A program made the position numbers and the translations under genes. Under the pieces are notes generated by a model. It was not told the DNA's origin. It was given only the letters and a program-made list of their open reading frames with translations, and made no database searches. Below are positions 36,169 to 44,289 of a stretch of 64,000 nucleotides of DNA, one piece after another. This DNA comes from Sepiola atlantica (Eukaryota > Mollusca > Cephalopoda > Sepiida > Sepiolidae): positions 46,658,200-46,722,199 of the forward strand of contig OY744531.1 in the NCBI GenBank assembly GCA_963556195.1. The letters run 5' to 3'. Position 1 is the first letter of the stretch; every line of letters starts with the position of its first letter.

Positions 36169-36474
36169 TAGTCCAGGCAAAATAATGTTCGACTTGGAAC
36201 AAATTGCAACATAATTTTTTTCACCACCAGGCATTCCCATGAGGTGTCTAGAACATCATACTAAAAGTCCTAAGTAATCAACGTTGAGGAAATATGTCTA
36301 AGTTGCATAAATCCAAGATGGCCGCCAATTTTCGATAATTTGCCACATCTCCGCATTTAGATGTCATAATTGAGTGATTTGAAGTGCTAAAATGGTGTTT
36401 TTGAACACAAGGATTTACGTGGAATAGGTTACATTTTTATTGGATAAAGAATTTATAGCCAAAAATCCAATATG
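36169..36474 (+). repeat. Left terminal inverted repeat (306 bp)
   Basis: Aligns with the reverse complement of 41369-41684 over its whole length with scattered substitutions. The main difference is an 11-bp length change near the outer end, where AAATAATGTTCG here faces a longer segment on the right. Identity falls off right after CCAAAAATCCAATATG. Confidence 0.92.
36315..36326 (+). promoter_or_regulatory. YY1-like site in the left TIR
   Basis: AAGATGGCCGCC matches the AAGATGGCSGCC pattern recognised by YY1 zinc-finger proteins in animals. The same site is kept inverted at 41517-41528. Function is inferred from the motif only. Confidence 0.4.
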
Positions 36475-36542
36475 GCCAAAAAATATTGAAAAATGTTCAT
36501 ATGCGTGGTATCCGAAACATAGGCAAACTGAAATGTGACTGT

Positions 36543-36660
36543 TTTGCTGCCTCATGTGACTAACTCTTGACTAACTTTATATTATAACTTTATTATAACT
36601 TACTAACTCTTGACTAACTTTATATTATAACTTTTTATATTTAACTATTTATTTTATAAC
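36543..36660. repeat. Short tandem duplication in the element leader
   Basis: CTAACTCTTGACTAACTTTA is repeated about 48 bp apart with a TATTATAACTT filler. Confidence 0.8.
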
Positions 36661-36681
36661 TTTATATATTATTTTTGTTTC

Positions 36682-36689
36682 TATTCCAG
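36682..36689 (+). promoter_or_regulatory. Possible splice acceptor before the ORF
   Basis: A T-rich tract ending TTTCTATTCCAG lies 33 bases before the first ATG. It has the form of a 3' splice site, which would place an intron in the 5' leader between the TIR promoter and the ORF. No donor was chosen with confidence. Confidence 0.35.
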
Positions 36690-36722
36690 GGTAATTAATC
36701 TGAGATTCAGCAAACATTGACA

Positions 36723-36911
36723 ATGGAGAAGTGTCGCATCTGTAATGAATCAATCTCTGACGGAAAGACGACAGTTGTTCTTCGAACAAAAGGCAGCGAT
36801 GGCGTGAATCGTGCAAGTAGTCAACGTGGTAGCGATTTGGTAGTGAATCCAGGAGACACTACACGTAGAATGTCGCCGCAACTATTGCAAAGCAGAAAAC
36901 ATTGCACGTGA
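36723..36911 (+). CDS. Block 1: zinc-ligand N-terminus (before frameshift)
   Basis: ATG at 36723 opens MEKCRICNESISDGKTTVV. The CxxC pair (residues 4 and 7) is probably half of a zinc site completed by the ECRRNYC cluster (36868-36888) in the next frame. True coding in this frame probably ends near 36860, after LVVNPGDT; the rest to TGA at 36909-36911 (TRRMSPQLLQSRKHCT) is out-of-frame read-through. An ATG start is preferred over the upstream TTG. Confidence 0.7.
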   Translation: MEKCRICNESISDGKTTVVLRTKGSDGVNRASSQRGSDLVVNPGDTTRRMSPQLLQSRKHCT

Positions 36912-37905
36912 CCTAGCAAGGCAGCAACAACCACCAAAACCCCGCTGTGAGCTCCGTTCTGAACTACACTTCAATTTTCAAGAACACTGCTTGTTGTGTG
37001 GACAGTCAGCTAAAACTGGTAGGAAGCAAAGAGAACTGGGTGTTTTCCCAGTTAGGACAGAAGACTTTCAGAAGAGTATCCTTCAGGTTTGTCATTCTAG
37101 AAATGACGAATGGTCTGCAACAGTATTAGGCAGAATAGCATCGGTGAATGACCTACACGCAGCGGATGCAATGTATCACCAGCAGTACAGTAGCAACTTT
37201 AGGACAGGGAAAAACATTCTTACTAAGCACTCTTTAGACACCAGTAGTACTGGAGACAAATCAAAGAGGCTCAAACTCGGAAGGCCTGAGATAGACGAGA
37301 GAACGTCAGCGTTCCTGGAAGTGGTTCAGTTCTTAGAGGAAAATGACGAGGAGCAAACCACCATACATGACCTTGTTCTCAAAATGTCAGAGTTTCTTCA
37401 GAACACAGAGCATGAACCTTACAGTGCTAAATACATGAAAACTAAAATAAAGGAGCACTTTGGCGAGAGGGTTTTAATGACTGTGCTGAGCACCAAAGAA
37501 TGTGTGGTCACATTGCGAGATACAGCAAGCTCAATCCTCTATGCATTCCACAAGCAACAGAAAGCTGAAAATATTGAAGATGACAAGTTGAATATTATTG
37601 AAGCTGCTGCAAAACTCATTGCCAGTGATGTAAAGTCCATGGAAACCCCAAAGGATTTCTATCCAGACACGGGCGACATTGCTGATTCTGCTAGCTACAT
37701 TCCAAACTCATTGCAATTACTGCTTAGGACTATGTTTGCTGGCAAAAATGTTGGTGTAAAACTTGCTTCGATTGGGCAGGCCATAATGAAAGCCATACGA
37801 CCAAGGGCAATAATAACCCCTCTTCAGCTTGGCCTCGGTATCCAGATGCACCACCATTTTGCGTCACGTTTTTTGGTTGACACGCTTCACGGGCATGGGT
37901 TTTGA
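36865..37905 (+). CDS. Block 2: second zinc cluster and helical region, to first TGA
   Basis: Reads on from VECRRNYCKAENIARDLARQ through HCLLCGQSAKTG (a second CxxC with an upstream His), VCHSRNDEW, and ASVNDLHAADAMYHQQY then SSNFRTGK. After these comes about 220 residues of charged, mostly helical sequence, including MKTKIKEHFGERV and SASYIPNSLQLLLRTMFAGK. In relatives I remember, the residue after YHQQ is Cys, a likely zinc ligand. Here it is Tyr (TAC at 37186-37188), which may be a further damaging change. The frame ends GHGF then TGA (37903-37905), where relatives carry Cys, so a TGC/TGT to TGA change is likely. Translation of the next block (SSYAEV...) continues without a gap. Confidence 0.75.
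   Translation, partial: VECRRNYCKAENIARDLARQQQPPKPRCELRSELHFNFQEHCLLCGQSAKTGRKQRELGVFPVRTEDFQKSILQVCHSRNDEWSATVLGRIASVNDLHAADAMYHQQYSSNFRTGKNILTKHSLDTSSTGDKSKRLKLGRPEIDERTSAFLEVVQFLEENDEEQTTIHDLVLKMSEFLQNTEHEPYSAKYMKTKIKEHFGERVLMTVLSTKECVVTLRDTASSILYAFHKQQKAENIEDDKLNIIEAAAKLIASDVKSMETPKDFYPDTGDIADSASYIPNSLQLLLRTMFAGKNVGVKLASIGQAIMKAIRPRAIITPLQLGLGIQMHHHFASRFLVDTLHGHGF
37903..37905 (+). other. In-frame TGA, first interruption
   Basis: Separates HGHGF from SSYAEVMKYE without any frame change. Relatives appear to have Cys here. It may be a null mutation or, less likely, a recoded codon. Confidence 0.7.
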
Positions 37906-39684
37906 TCTTCCTATGCTGAGGTCATGAAATATGAACGGAGTGCAGCTGTTGTACAAGGTACTGAGATCCCTGGGTATTCCGAAGAGCACCACATAGAGTA
38001 TATTTCCGATAATGTGGACCATAATGTGGCAACAATTGATGGCACAGGGACATTCCATGGAATGGGCATTATAGCTACTGTTACACCAGAAACAAAAACA
38101 AGCAAGGCTGTCCCCACAGTCCATGTGACGGCTAAAGAGATTGCTGCCATTGGTCGCATCAGCATTCAGTACTTCAAAATTCCTCCAGCATTGGAACCTA
38201 TCATCTACAATCCACTGGTTCGCACGACAGAAGAGGATCCAACATCAGAGTTAGATATACACTGGAAGACATCATTACTTCTCCACTCTCCAAGGCCATC
38301 ATGGTCTGGCATGATGCAGTTCCTGCATCGAGGTCAACACCCAGGAAAAGCTTCTGTGACATTCCTTCCAATGATTGACCTTGATCCCAGTCATGCTTCA
38401 TGTATCTACTCTACAATGAAGTTTGTGTCTACCCAAGCTCAACTATACGACGTTACTCCACTCCTCACATTCGACCAACCCTTGTACTGGAAAGCTTTAA
38501 CGATTATAATGTCTCAACCAAATGACAGTGATCTCAAGCGCATAGTCCTCAGGCTTGGGGGATTTCACATGCAGATGAGCTTTCTTGGGAGCATAGGTCA
38601 CCTAATGGCAGGCTCGGGACTGCAAGAGTTGCTCGAAGTGGTATATGCTGGAAACACAGTGCCCCACATGATGACAGGCAAAGCTGTTTCCAGAGCAGTG
38701 CGGGGACATATGCTGGTAGATGCTGCACTGAACACCATTTTGGTCGCTGATGCCTACAATGTGCCTGTGCCAACCAAAGACACAGTTCAGGAACCACAAG
38801 TGGCAACTGCTGATACTGAGACAGATAATGTAGGACCACAAGATATTCCTTCAGATACAGTGACGACTGACATAACTACAGCAAGTGAATTGTATGACAG
38901 AGCAATGTCCTCTTCCCTCTCAGTGGAAGAAGTTTGCTCTGCAAAAGTGTTGCAAAGAATCCAGGCTCAACTTGACAACAAAAAGGAAATGATGACTATG
39001 CCAACAGCAAAACTCTGGTTGCAGTATCTCAACATGGTGGACATCTTGCGGATATTTATTAAAGCTGAAAGAACAGGGAACTGGAGCTTACACCTCCAAT
39101 GTGTGCACGATATGCTTCCCTACCTTGCCGCTTCTGGACACCGACAATATACAAAGTCTGCATATGTTTACCTGCAAATGATGACCGAACTACCAAATAC
39201 ACATCCGGATGTGTATAAGAAGTTCCAAGAGGGATACCACGTTGTGCGGCGCAGTGATAGATACTGGGCAGGGCTCTCCACAGATCTGATCATCGAACAA
39301 GTTTTGATGAGAAGTATAAAGACGCATGGGGGCCTAACTCGAGGAAAAGGGATGACAGAGACTCAGCGCTTACTGTGGGTTCTATCCATGCCAGCATGCA
39401 CAAACATCAACGATGCAATGCAGAAGTTCAGCGGGGTCTCCTACGAAACCAGCGACCAACACAAAGATATTTCGAAGGCTAGACAGGCCAGAGATGTCAA
39501 GGACACCCTCGATCTTATCAGCTATCTGAAGGAAAGAGATCCATTCAAAGAGAATACCTCATTTCACAACATTGCTAATGGCATGGCCGCTCAGGACGGA
39601 GTCAATGTTGACCAAACAAAAGAAATTGGAGAAAAGATTCTTGTGAGCATGGCAGGGAAATCTGTGGAAGAGTTCAGCTTCTGA
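37906..39684 (+). CDS. Block 3: central domain, between the two TGA codons
   Basis: About 590 residues. Near the start is SDNVDHNVATIDGTGTFHGM (about 38005-38065), the most conserved part of the family. Later come PLLTFDQPLYWKA (38455-38495), LRLGGFHMQMSFLGSIGHLM (38545-38605) and HMMTGKAVSRAVRGHMLVDA. A Thr/Ser/Asp-rich linker (38770-38900) leads to a helical C-terminal half with an RSDRYWAGLSTDLIIEQVLM stretch. The pattern of conserved Asp/His in the first half could be an RNase H-like fold, but I cannot align it to a known DDE family. The ATG at 37924 is probably internal. Confidence 0.75.
   Translation, partial: SSYAEVMKYERSAAVVQGTEIPGYSEEHHIEYISDNVDHNVATIDGTGTFHGMGIIATVTPETKTSKAVPTVHVTAKEIAAIGRISIQYFKIPPALEPIIYNPLVRTTEEDPTSELDIHWKTSLLLHSPRPSWSGMMQFLHRGQHPGKASVTFLPMIDLDPSHASCIYSTMKFVSTQAQLYDVTPLLTFDQPLYWKALTIIMSQPNDSDLKRIVLRLGGFHMQMSFLGSIGHLMAGSGLQELLEVVYAGNTVPHMMTGKAVSRAVRGHMLVDAALNTILVADAYNVPVPTKDTVQEPQVATADTETDNVGPQDIPSDTVTTDITTASELYDRAMSSSLSVEEVCSAKVLQRIQAQLDNKKEMMTMPTAKLWLQYLNMVDILRIFIKAERTGNWSLHLQCVHDMLPYLAASGHRQYTKSAYVYLQMMTELPNTHPDVYKKFQEGYHVVRRSDRYWAGLSTDLIIEQVLMRSIKTHGGLTRGKGMTETQRLLWVLSMPACTNINDAMQKFSGVSYETSDQHKDISKARQARDVKDTLDLISYLKERDPFKENTSFHNIANGMAAQDGVNVDQTKEIGEKILVSMAGKSVEEFSF
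39682..39684 (+). other. In-frame TGA, second interruption
   Basis: Separates VEEFSF from KADEAMTLASR without a frame change. It is consistent with CGA (Arg) to TGA by deamination of a methylated CpG. Confidence 0.65.
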
Positions 39685-41145
39685 AAAGCCGATGAAGCAA
39701 TGACACTTGCATCCAGATCAACTGTCAAAGTCAGAGGGGAATCTGTAGTAGTGGATCCACAATTGGTGTTCCAGCGACTGGTAATTGTAGGTGAACGGTA
39801 CAAAGACTTGTCAACGTTATTCAAGTTCGAACTTTGTAGCCACCCTCCTGCCTTATTTGACTCGTCATCCCTTCCCTTGCAGGCCAATAAGGCAGTCCTT
39901 GCTGATGTTCTGTGGAAGTCTATAGATGAAGAACAACGTGAACCGAGTGTAGACCAAGTCCAATATGTCCTTGATGGCGGCGCGCTACTCCATCGGATTC
40001 CCTGGCCAAGAGGTTCCACATATAATAGTGTGTGTCAGATTTATGTCAGATATGTGACACAGAAATATGGAGCTGCTTTCATTGTTTTCGATGGCTACAA
40101 AGATGAACCCACAACTAAAGATGCCACACAACAAAGAAGAACAGGAACCTGCTCTAGTTTGACCGTAAGCTTTGCTGGTGATATGATCATCCAATCTAAG
40201 AAGGAGGACTTCCTGAACAACAAGGCAAACAAACAGCGCTTCATACATTTTCTCAGCGACAAACTAGAAAGGGCTGGATGCAGCACAGAACACGCAAAGC
40301 ATGATGCTGATGTCCTCATTGTTCAAACAGCCCTTGCCTCTACCAGAACAAGAGATACGGTTCTCATTGACGACGACACAGATTTGTTGGTCCTCCTGTT
40401 GTATCACGCTGATATGACCGAAAACGAACTGTTTCTGGTATCAGAGTCAAAGCAAGCCACCAAATCGAGAAGGGTGTGGTGCATAAAGCAGTCGAAAGAG
40501 TTGCTGGGTCCTCAGATTTGCAACCATCTGCTCTTTGTCCATGCTATTCTTGGCTGCGATACCACTAGTCGCCTGTTTGGATTGGGAAAAGGTTTGGCAG
40601 TGAAGAAGGTGAAGACTGATTCCCTGTTTCGTGAGCAATCAGAGATGTTCCACAAATCAGGGCAAACACCGGAGGACATAACTGCTGCAGGAGAGAAAGC
40701 TCTGGTATCACTGTACGGTGGTACCAAAGAGGAAGGACTGGACAGCTTAAGATACAAACGGTTCTGTGACAAGATTTCCAAGAGCACATCTTCCGTGGAA
40801 CCACAAGCTCTACCCCCAACATCAGCAGCTGCAAGATTCCATAGCCTCCGTGTCTATTACCAGGTAATGGAGTGGAAAGGAACATGTGTCAACATGAAGC
40901 CACAAGATTGGGGATGGCACCTTGTGGACAGAAGGTGCATGCCTATACAGACAGATCAGCCCGCAGCACCACCGGAGATACTGGATGTCATCTGTTGTAG
41001 CTGCAAGAAAAACTGCAAAACAAGGAGGTGCACATGCCAAAAATATGGTTTCCATTGCACTGCCGTGTGTAGAGAATGTCGTGGTACAAGTTGCTCTAAC
41101 TCACAGGTGCCAGATTTGTCAGATGATGTAGACGACGATGCTTAA
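39685..41145 (+). CDS. Block 4: PIN/FEN1-like nuclease domain and CXC zinc cluster
   Basis: Numbering from ATG 39700 (481 residues; the frame is open from 39685). PIN/FEN1-type acidic positions occur in the usual order: Asp92 in VLDGGALLHRIPW, Asp131 in IVFDGY, Asp202 and Asp204 in KHDADVLIVQT, Asp228 in IDDDTDLLVLLLYH, and Asp287 in LGCDTTSRLFG. They would bind metal ions in a structure-specific nuclease. A Tesmin/TSO1-like CXC cluster follows: Cys432, 433, 435, 439, 444, 446, 453, 457, 460 and 465 (CCSCKKNCKTRRCTCQKYGF, then HCTAVCRECRGTSCSN). These proteins bind DNA through zinc. An acidic tail (DDVDDDA) ends the protein. All catalytic and zinc residues appear intact, so this half could still be functional if expressed. 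Confidence 0.8.
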   Translation, partial: KADEAMTLASRSTVKVRGESVVVDPQLVFQRLVIVGERYKDLSTLFKFELCSHPPALFDSSSLPLQANKAVLADVLWKSIDEEQREPSVDQVQYVLDGGALLHRIPWPRGSTYNSVCQIYVRYVTQKYGAAFIVFDGYKDEPTTKDATQQRRTGTCSSLTVSFAGDMIIQSKKEDFLNNKANKQRFIHFLSDKLERAGCSTEHAKHDADVLIVQTALASTRTRDTVLIDDDTDLLVLLLYHADMTENELFLVSESKQATKSRRVWCIKQSKELLGPQICNHLLFVHAILGCDTTSRLFGLGKGLAVKKVKTDSLFREQSEMFHKSGQTPEDITAAGEKALVSLYGGTKEEGLDSLRYKRFCDKISKSTSSVEPQALPPTSAAARFHSLRVYYQVMEWKGTCVNMKPQDWGWHLVDRRCMPIQTDQPAAPPEILDVICCSCKKNCKTRRCTCQKYGFHCTAVCRECRGTSCSNSQVPDLSDDVDDDA

Positions 41146-41321
41146 GCCGGATACCGCAAAGTGGCACAACTGGAATTGACACTCTTGAAATTAATATTGA
41201 TGATCTGTTGTTGAAACACAGGCTTACTGTTGTTCATGAGTATGATAACAAACTTATCTATGGCTACAATTGTGTTTTCCTACATTTCAGTAGGCCCTAG
41301 GTTAAAAAATGTACCGAAAAA

Positions 41322-41327
41322 AATAAA
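41322..41327 (+). promoter_or_regulatory. Poly(A) signal AATAAA after the element ORF
   Basis: AATAAA lies about 180 bases after the TAA stop and before the right TIR. That is a fitting place for transcript 3' end formation, but such hexamers are common in AT-rich DNA. Confidence 0.4.
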
Positions 41328-41368
41328 ATGTTGAGCAAATACATTCTAAAAATAGACATTCTTTCCAT

Positions 41369-41684
41369 CATATTGGATTTTTGGCTATACATTCTTTATC
41401 CAATAAAAATGTAACCTACTCCACGTAAATCCTTGTGTTCGAAAAACCCATTTTAGCACTACAAATCACTCAATTATGACATCTAAATGCGGAGATATGG
41501 CAAATTATCGAAAATTGGCGGCCATCTTGGATTTATGCAAATTAGACATATTTCCTCAACGTTGATTTCTTAGGACTTTTAGTATGATGTTCTAGACACC
41601 TCATGGGAATGCCTGGTGGTGAAAAAAATTCTGTTGCAATTTGTTCCAAGTTGGGCCCTAAAATGTGCTATATTGCCTGGACTA
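41369..41684 (-). repeat. Right terminal inverted repeat (316 bp)
   Basis: Inverted copy of 36169-36474. It contains the same YY1-like site (41517-41528) and the same TCATGGGAATGCCTGGTGGT block. Confidence 0.92.
41517..41528 (-). promoter_or_regulatory. YY1-like site in the right TIR
   Basis: GGCGGCCATCTT is the reverse complement of the left site. Its conservation in both arms is expected from TIR homology, so it is not independent evidence for function. Confidence 0.4.
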
Positions 41685-41821
41685 TTAATTCAGTGAGCAT
41701 TTGTGGAATACGTGGTGCTGTAAGCAAACACTTCAACATGTAAAATACTTGCTGGAAAGTATAACTGGTGGCAGACTAAAGTCCTGTTACGGAACAAGCT
41801 TTAGACAATTTTCTTTGTTCA

Positions 41822-41827
<6 letters not shown>

Positions 41828-41870
<43 letters not shown>
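41828..41870. repeat. (TA)n microsatellite
   Basis: About 21 TA units just outside the TIR element. Confidence 0.97.
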
Positions 41871-41873
<3 letters not shown>

Positions 41874-41879
41874 TGTTTC

Positions 41880-42525
41880 GGTCTGTTCACACGTGATCAC
41901 CTTAAACAGGTAAAATACATTTTGGGGCGGATAAGAGATAATTTCGCGGAGAGTGTTAATCAACAATCATAGCAAAATAGTGCTACTAAACAATTGTTTT
42001 AATTTGACAATCAGAATAGTAATAAAGCATTTGTAAACACTAAACATAAAGTTTGTTGTTAAACTTTACAATAAAGGCATTAACTTCACTAATAAAAAAA
42101 GTTAAATCTAAAAACTGAAAAAAGAGGGTGATAGAAATGGATCAGACGAAAAAGTGAGGCAGACAGCCGAACTCAATCTTCATACTGCCTTTATTCTCGC
42201 TTATGCATGGCTCGCCGTTTTGTAAGGTCGTGAGCTAGCGCTGGTTGTTTAAACTCAATGCGTTGTTATTTTTCCGATGTATATTAAATAACTTTAACTA
42301 ATTACTGTTTATATGGGTGAAACCATTGCATATTGATAACAAACATAAGAAAATGCAATACCGAATTAATAATACCAAATGTTAATTAATTATGAAGTGT
42401 TTAAAAATGGTTATGGTAATTAGGCAGGAAACAGATCATCTTAAAAAATTGTATCTGCATTATATATACAGAATATGAAGTCGTTTTGTTGTATTGTTGA
42501 TAAAAATAACAGTAACACGTTTTGA
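41880..42525 (+). repeat. Dispersed repeat R650, copy 1
   Basis: Matches 51080-51740 in the same orientation. Shared words include TTGTTGTTAAACTTTNCAAT, GAAAAAAGAGGG, ATTCTCGCTTATGC, TAACAAACATAAGAA, ATATATACAGAATAT and AATAACAGTAACNCGTTTTG. It has no coding capacity and no clear TIR or tail. The family is unassigned and could be a non-autonomous element such as a Helitron derivative. Confidence 0.7.
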
Positions 42526-42529
42526 TTAT

Positions 42530-42930
42530 TATTTCGCATTGATTCATTAAGATATACAGTATGGATGTCTTTATTTATACAAACAATATTGACTTTTTTT
42601 ATTTTCTTCGGGTCATATTACAGACTGAACTAAGACGGATAGAAAAACATTCTTTAAAATCCTTTTGGTTTTTGAAAAGGTAAGAGAGGGGGAGGGAGAA
42701 TAATAGTTTGTGGGCAAGGTATTAGTCCGCTCTGCACCCCCCTCCAAAATCCAAAACGATATAGGTAGATTTCGAACTGATCGCAGCTGAGACATGTATC
42801 CACATATGTAGCCAATAATGTATATATGCATAAATAAATTTATACTGTAAAATAGTTCTACCTTTATTGCGCACTATTTTATTAACACTGAAGTTTTATT
42901 AGATAAACATCCATAAAACAACAAGAATAC
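42530..42930. other. AT-rich spacer, no gene seen
   Basis: The minus frame at 42613-42831 lacks motifs. A G-rich patch (GGGGGAGGGAG) lies near 42688. Confidence 0.4.
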
Positions 42931-42932
42931 AA

Positions 42933-42935
<3 letters not shown>

Positions 42936-42974
<39 letters not shown>
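42936..42974. repeat. (TA)n microsatellite
   Basis: About 19 TA units. Confidence 0.95.
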
Positions 42975-42980
<6 letters not shown>

Positions 42981-42999
42981 TTTCATGTATCCACATGAA

Positions 43000-43142
43000 A
43001 TTGGATAAGTAGATATATAATTTCATGTATAAATTTTCAGTATTTACTTTAACAGTGCTCGATACATAAGTAGAGCAAGGTAGTAAGCTATGAAAATATA
43101 TTTATGGCAATTAAATAAATATATTTTCATAGCTTACTACTA
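43000..43142. repeat. Collapsed palindrome matching the ends of the 48.4-49.0 kb unit
   Basis: The left flank TCAGTATTTACTTTAACAGT then GCTCGATACATAAGTAGAGC equals 48365-48405. It is followed by TAGTAAGCTATGAAAATATA, TTTATGGCAAT, and almost immediately the inverted arm ATATATTTTCATAGCTTACT (43117-43142). At 48412-49034 the same two arms are about 570 bp apart, so this locus keeps the ends but lacks the interior. Confidence 0.75.
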
Positions 43143-43143
43143 T

Positions 43144-43146
<3 letters not shown>

Positions 43147-43217
<71 letters not shown>
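43147..43217. repeat. (TA)n(GA)n microsatellite
   Basis: About 20 TA then 15 GA units. Confidence 0.95.
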
Positions 43218-43218
<1 letters not shown>

Positions 43219-43431
43219 ATAACTTTTTATTCATACAAGCATCATTGGTTACATATGTGCATACACGTTTCAGTTGTCCTCTCCAATAGAGATAAAATTC
43301 CAAATGATATTATAACCATTCATTTTAGTATGAATAAAAGTTTATACTAAATACAGCTCTACTTGTTATTGAGCACTATTTATAACCACTGAAGTTTAAT
43401 GGATTTACATATATAGAACCACTTATAATAC

Positions 43432-43479
<48 letters not shown>

Positions 43480-43513
43480 AGATAGATAAATAGATAGATA
43501 GATACATGCATAG

Positions 43514-43595
<82 letters not shown>
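43432..43595. repeat. (TA)n / (GATA)n microsatellite
   Basis: Two TA tracts are separated by GATAGATAAATAGATAGATA-type units. Confidence 0.95.
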
Positions 43596-43599
<4 letters not shown>

Positions 43600-43601
<2 letters not shown>

Positions 43602-44155
43602 CTTGTTACAAATATCCAGGGGGTATGAATCCGAAGGAAGTTGAAACCGGGTTTATGAGAGTGCTCAATGAAAATTCAGAGCAAAATATATATTTTTTTA
43701 TTTTATTCCATTAGTTGCGACAAAACAGGTTTGTTTCAAACCCGCACTATACACTATCCCAAAACACACTATAACCCCCTACCCACCCACCCAAATTTAC
43801 CACCTAATCCCACCTAAACAAGTCATGATGAATCTACACATATATAACCACTCCTCTAAACTACCAATAACATCAAATCTCTACGTACTACCTATAATGC
43901 ACAGCCTCAATAGCCTCTCAGCCATACTACCAATTCTAACATAAACCCATAACTGAGACAGCTATTAACACTGATATCACTTGGACTAATCTAATCTCAA
44001 TTACTTAACCCTTCGATCACTACCTTGAACACTTAATTATTAACTGGTACTTAGTCCTTGTCATTGGTAGTAGAACAAAAAAGCCTACCATCACTTGTCG
44101 ACTTATTTCGCCCAATGACTTCACAAGTAGCAAGATGGTAATGATGGTGATATTT
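43600..44155. other. Intergenic DNA, C-rich on plus strand, no gene seen
   Basis: Nearly G-free stretch at 43735-44035 (CCCACCCACCC and similar). No coding motif. Confidence 0.4.
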
Positions 44156-44156
44156 A

Positions 44157-44166
44157 TCATTATTAC

Positions 44167-44239
<73 letters not shown>

Positions 44240-44245
44240 TAATAC

Positions 44246-44276
<31 letters not shown>

Positions 44277-44285
44277 GTTATTATC
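44157..44285. repeat. (ATT)n microsatellite
   Basis: About 40 ATT units with AGT and TTA interruptions. Asn/Ile-rich frames here are repeat translation. Confidence 0.97.
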
Positions 44286-44289
44286 ATTA

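Larger units (their letters stand above)
36723..41145 (+). pseudogene. PIN/FEN1-like nuclease with CXC domain: whole ancestral ORF
   Basis: All blocks belong to one gene. The start is ATG at 36723 (MEKCRICNESI). The frame changes between about 36850 and 36865 and then stays constant to TAA at 41143-41145. It is interrupted only by TGA at 37903-37905 and TGA at 39682-39684, with no further start needed on either side. Order of parts: CxxC-rich N-terminus; a DLHAAD...YHxxx..NFR domain; a long helical region; a conserved DNVDHN..GTGTFHGMG block; a GGFH.QMSFLGSIG block; a PIN/FEN1-like domain; a CXC zinc cluster; an acidic tail. The protein would be nuclear and DNA-binding and presumably acts in mobilising the element. 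That role is inferred from its position between TIRs. Confidence 0.8.
36169..41684 (+). mobile_element. 5.5-kb TIR element encoding a PIN/FEN1-like nuclease with CXC domain
   Basis: The two ends are long inverted copies (36169-36474 and 41369-41684), beginning TAGTCCAGGCA and ending TGCCTGGACTA. TTA lies immediately outside both ends (36166-36168, 41685-41687), a candidate 3-bp target duplication. The interior holds one ancestral reading frame of about 1,470 codons (36723-41145), now split by one frameshift and two TGA codons. A splice-acceptor-like tract is upstream and an AATAAA downstream. The coding part is clearly less AT-biased than the flanks. I recognise no classical DDE, tyrosine or HUH transposase, nor reverse transcriptase. 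The only recognisable catalytic fold is the C-terminal PIN/FEN1-like domain. The closest parallels are predicted proteins in many invertebrate genomes and, for the CXC part only, CxC-bearing transposases such as KDZ. This points to a DNA transposon of unusual type. Confidence 0.85.

Noticed and set aside
36947..37129. Alternative plus-strand frame overlapping block 2
   Set aside because: Out of frame with the conserved zinc-ligand and DLHAAD sequence.
37903..37905. Selenocysteine at TGA
   Set aside because: Although relatives appear to have Cys here, no SECIS-like element was recognised downstream and a second TGA and a frameshift point to decay.
38549..38841. Minus-strand frames inside the PIN/CXC element (also 37864-38165, 39591-40319, 40447-41055)
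   Set aside because: Shadows of the well-supported plus-strand frame; no recognisable motifs of their own.
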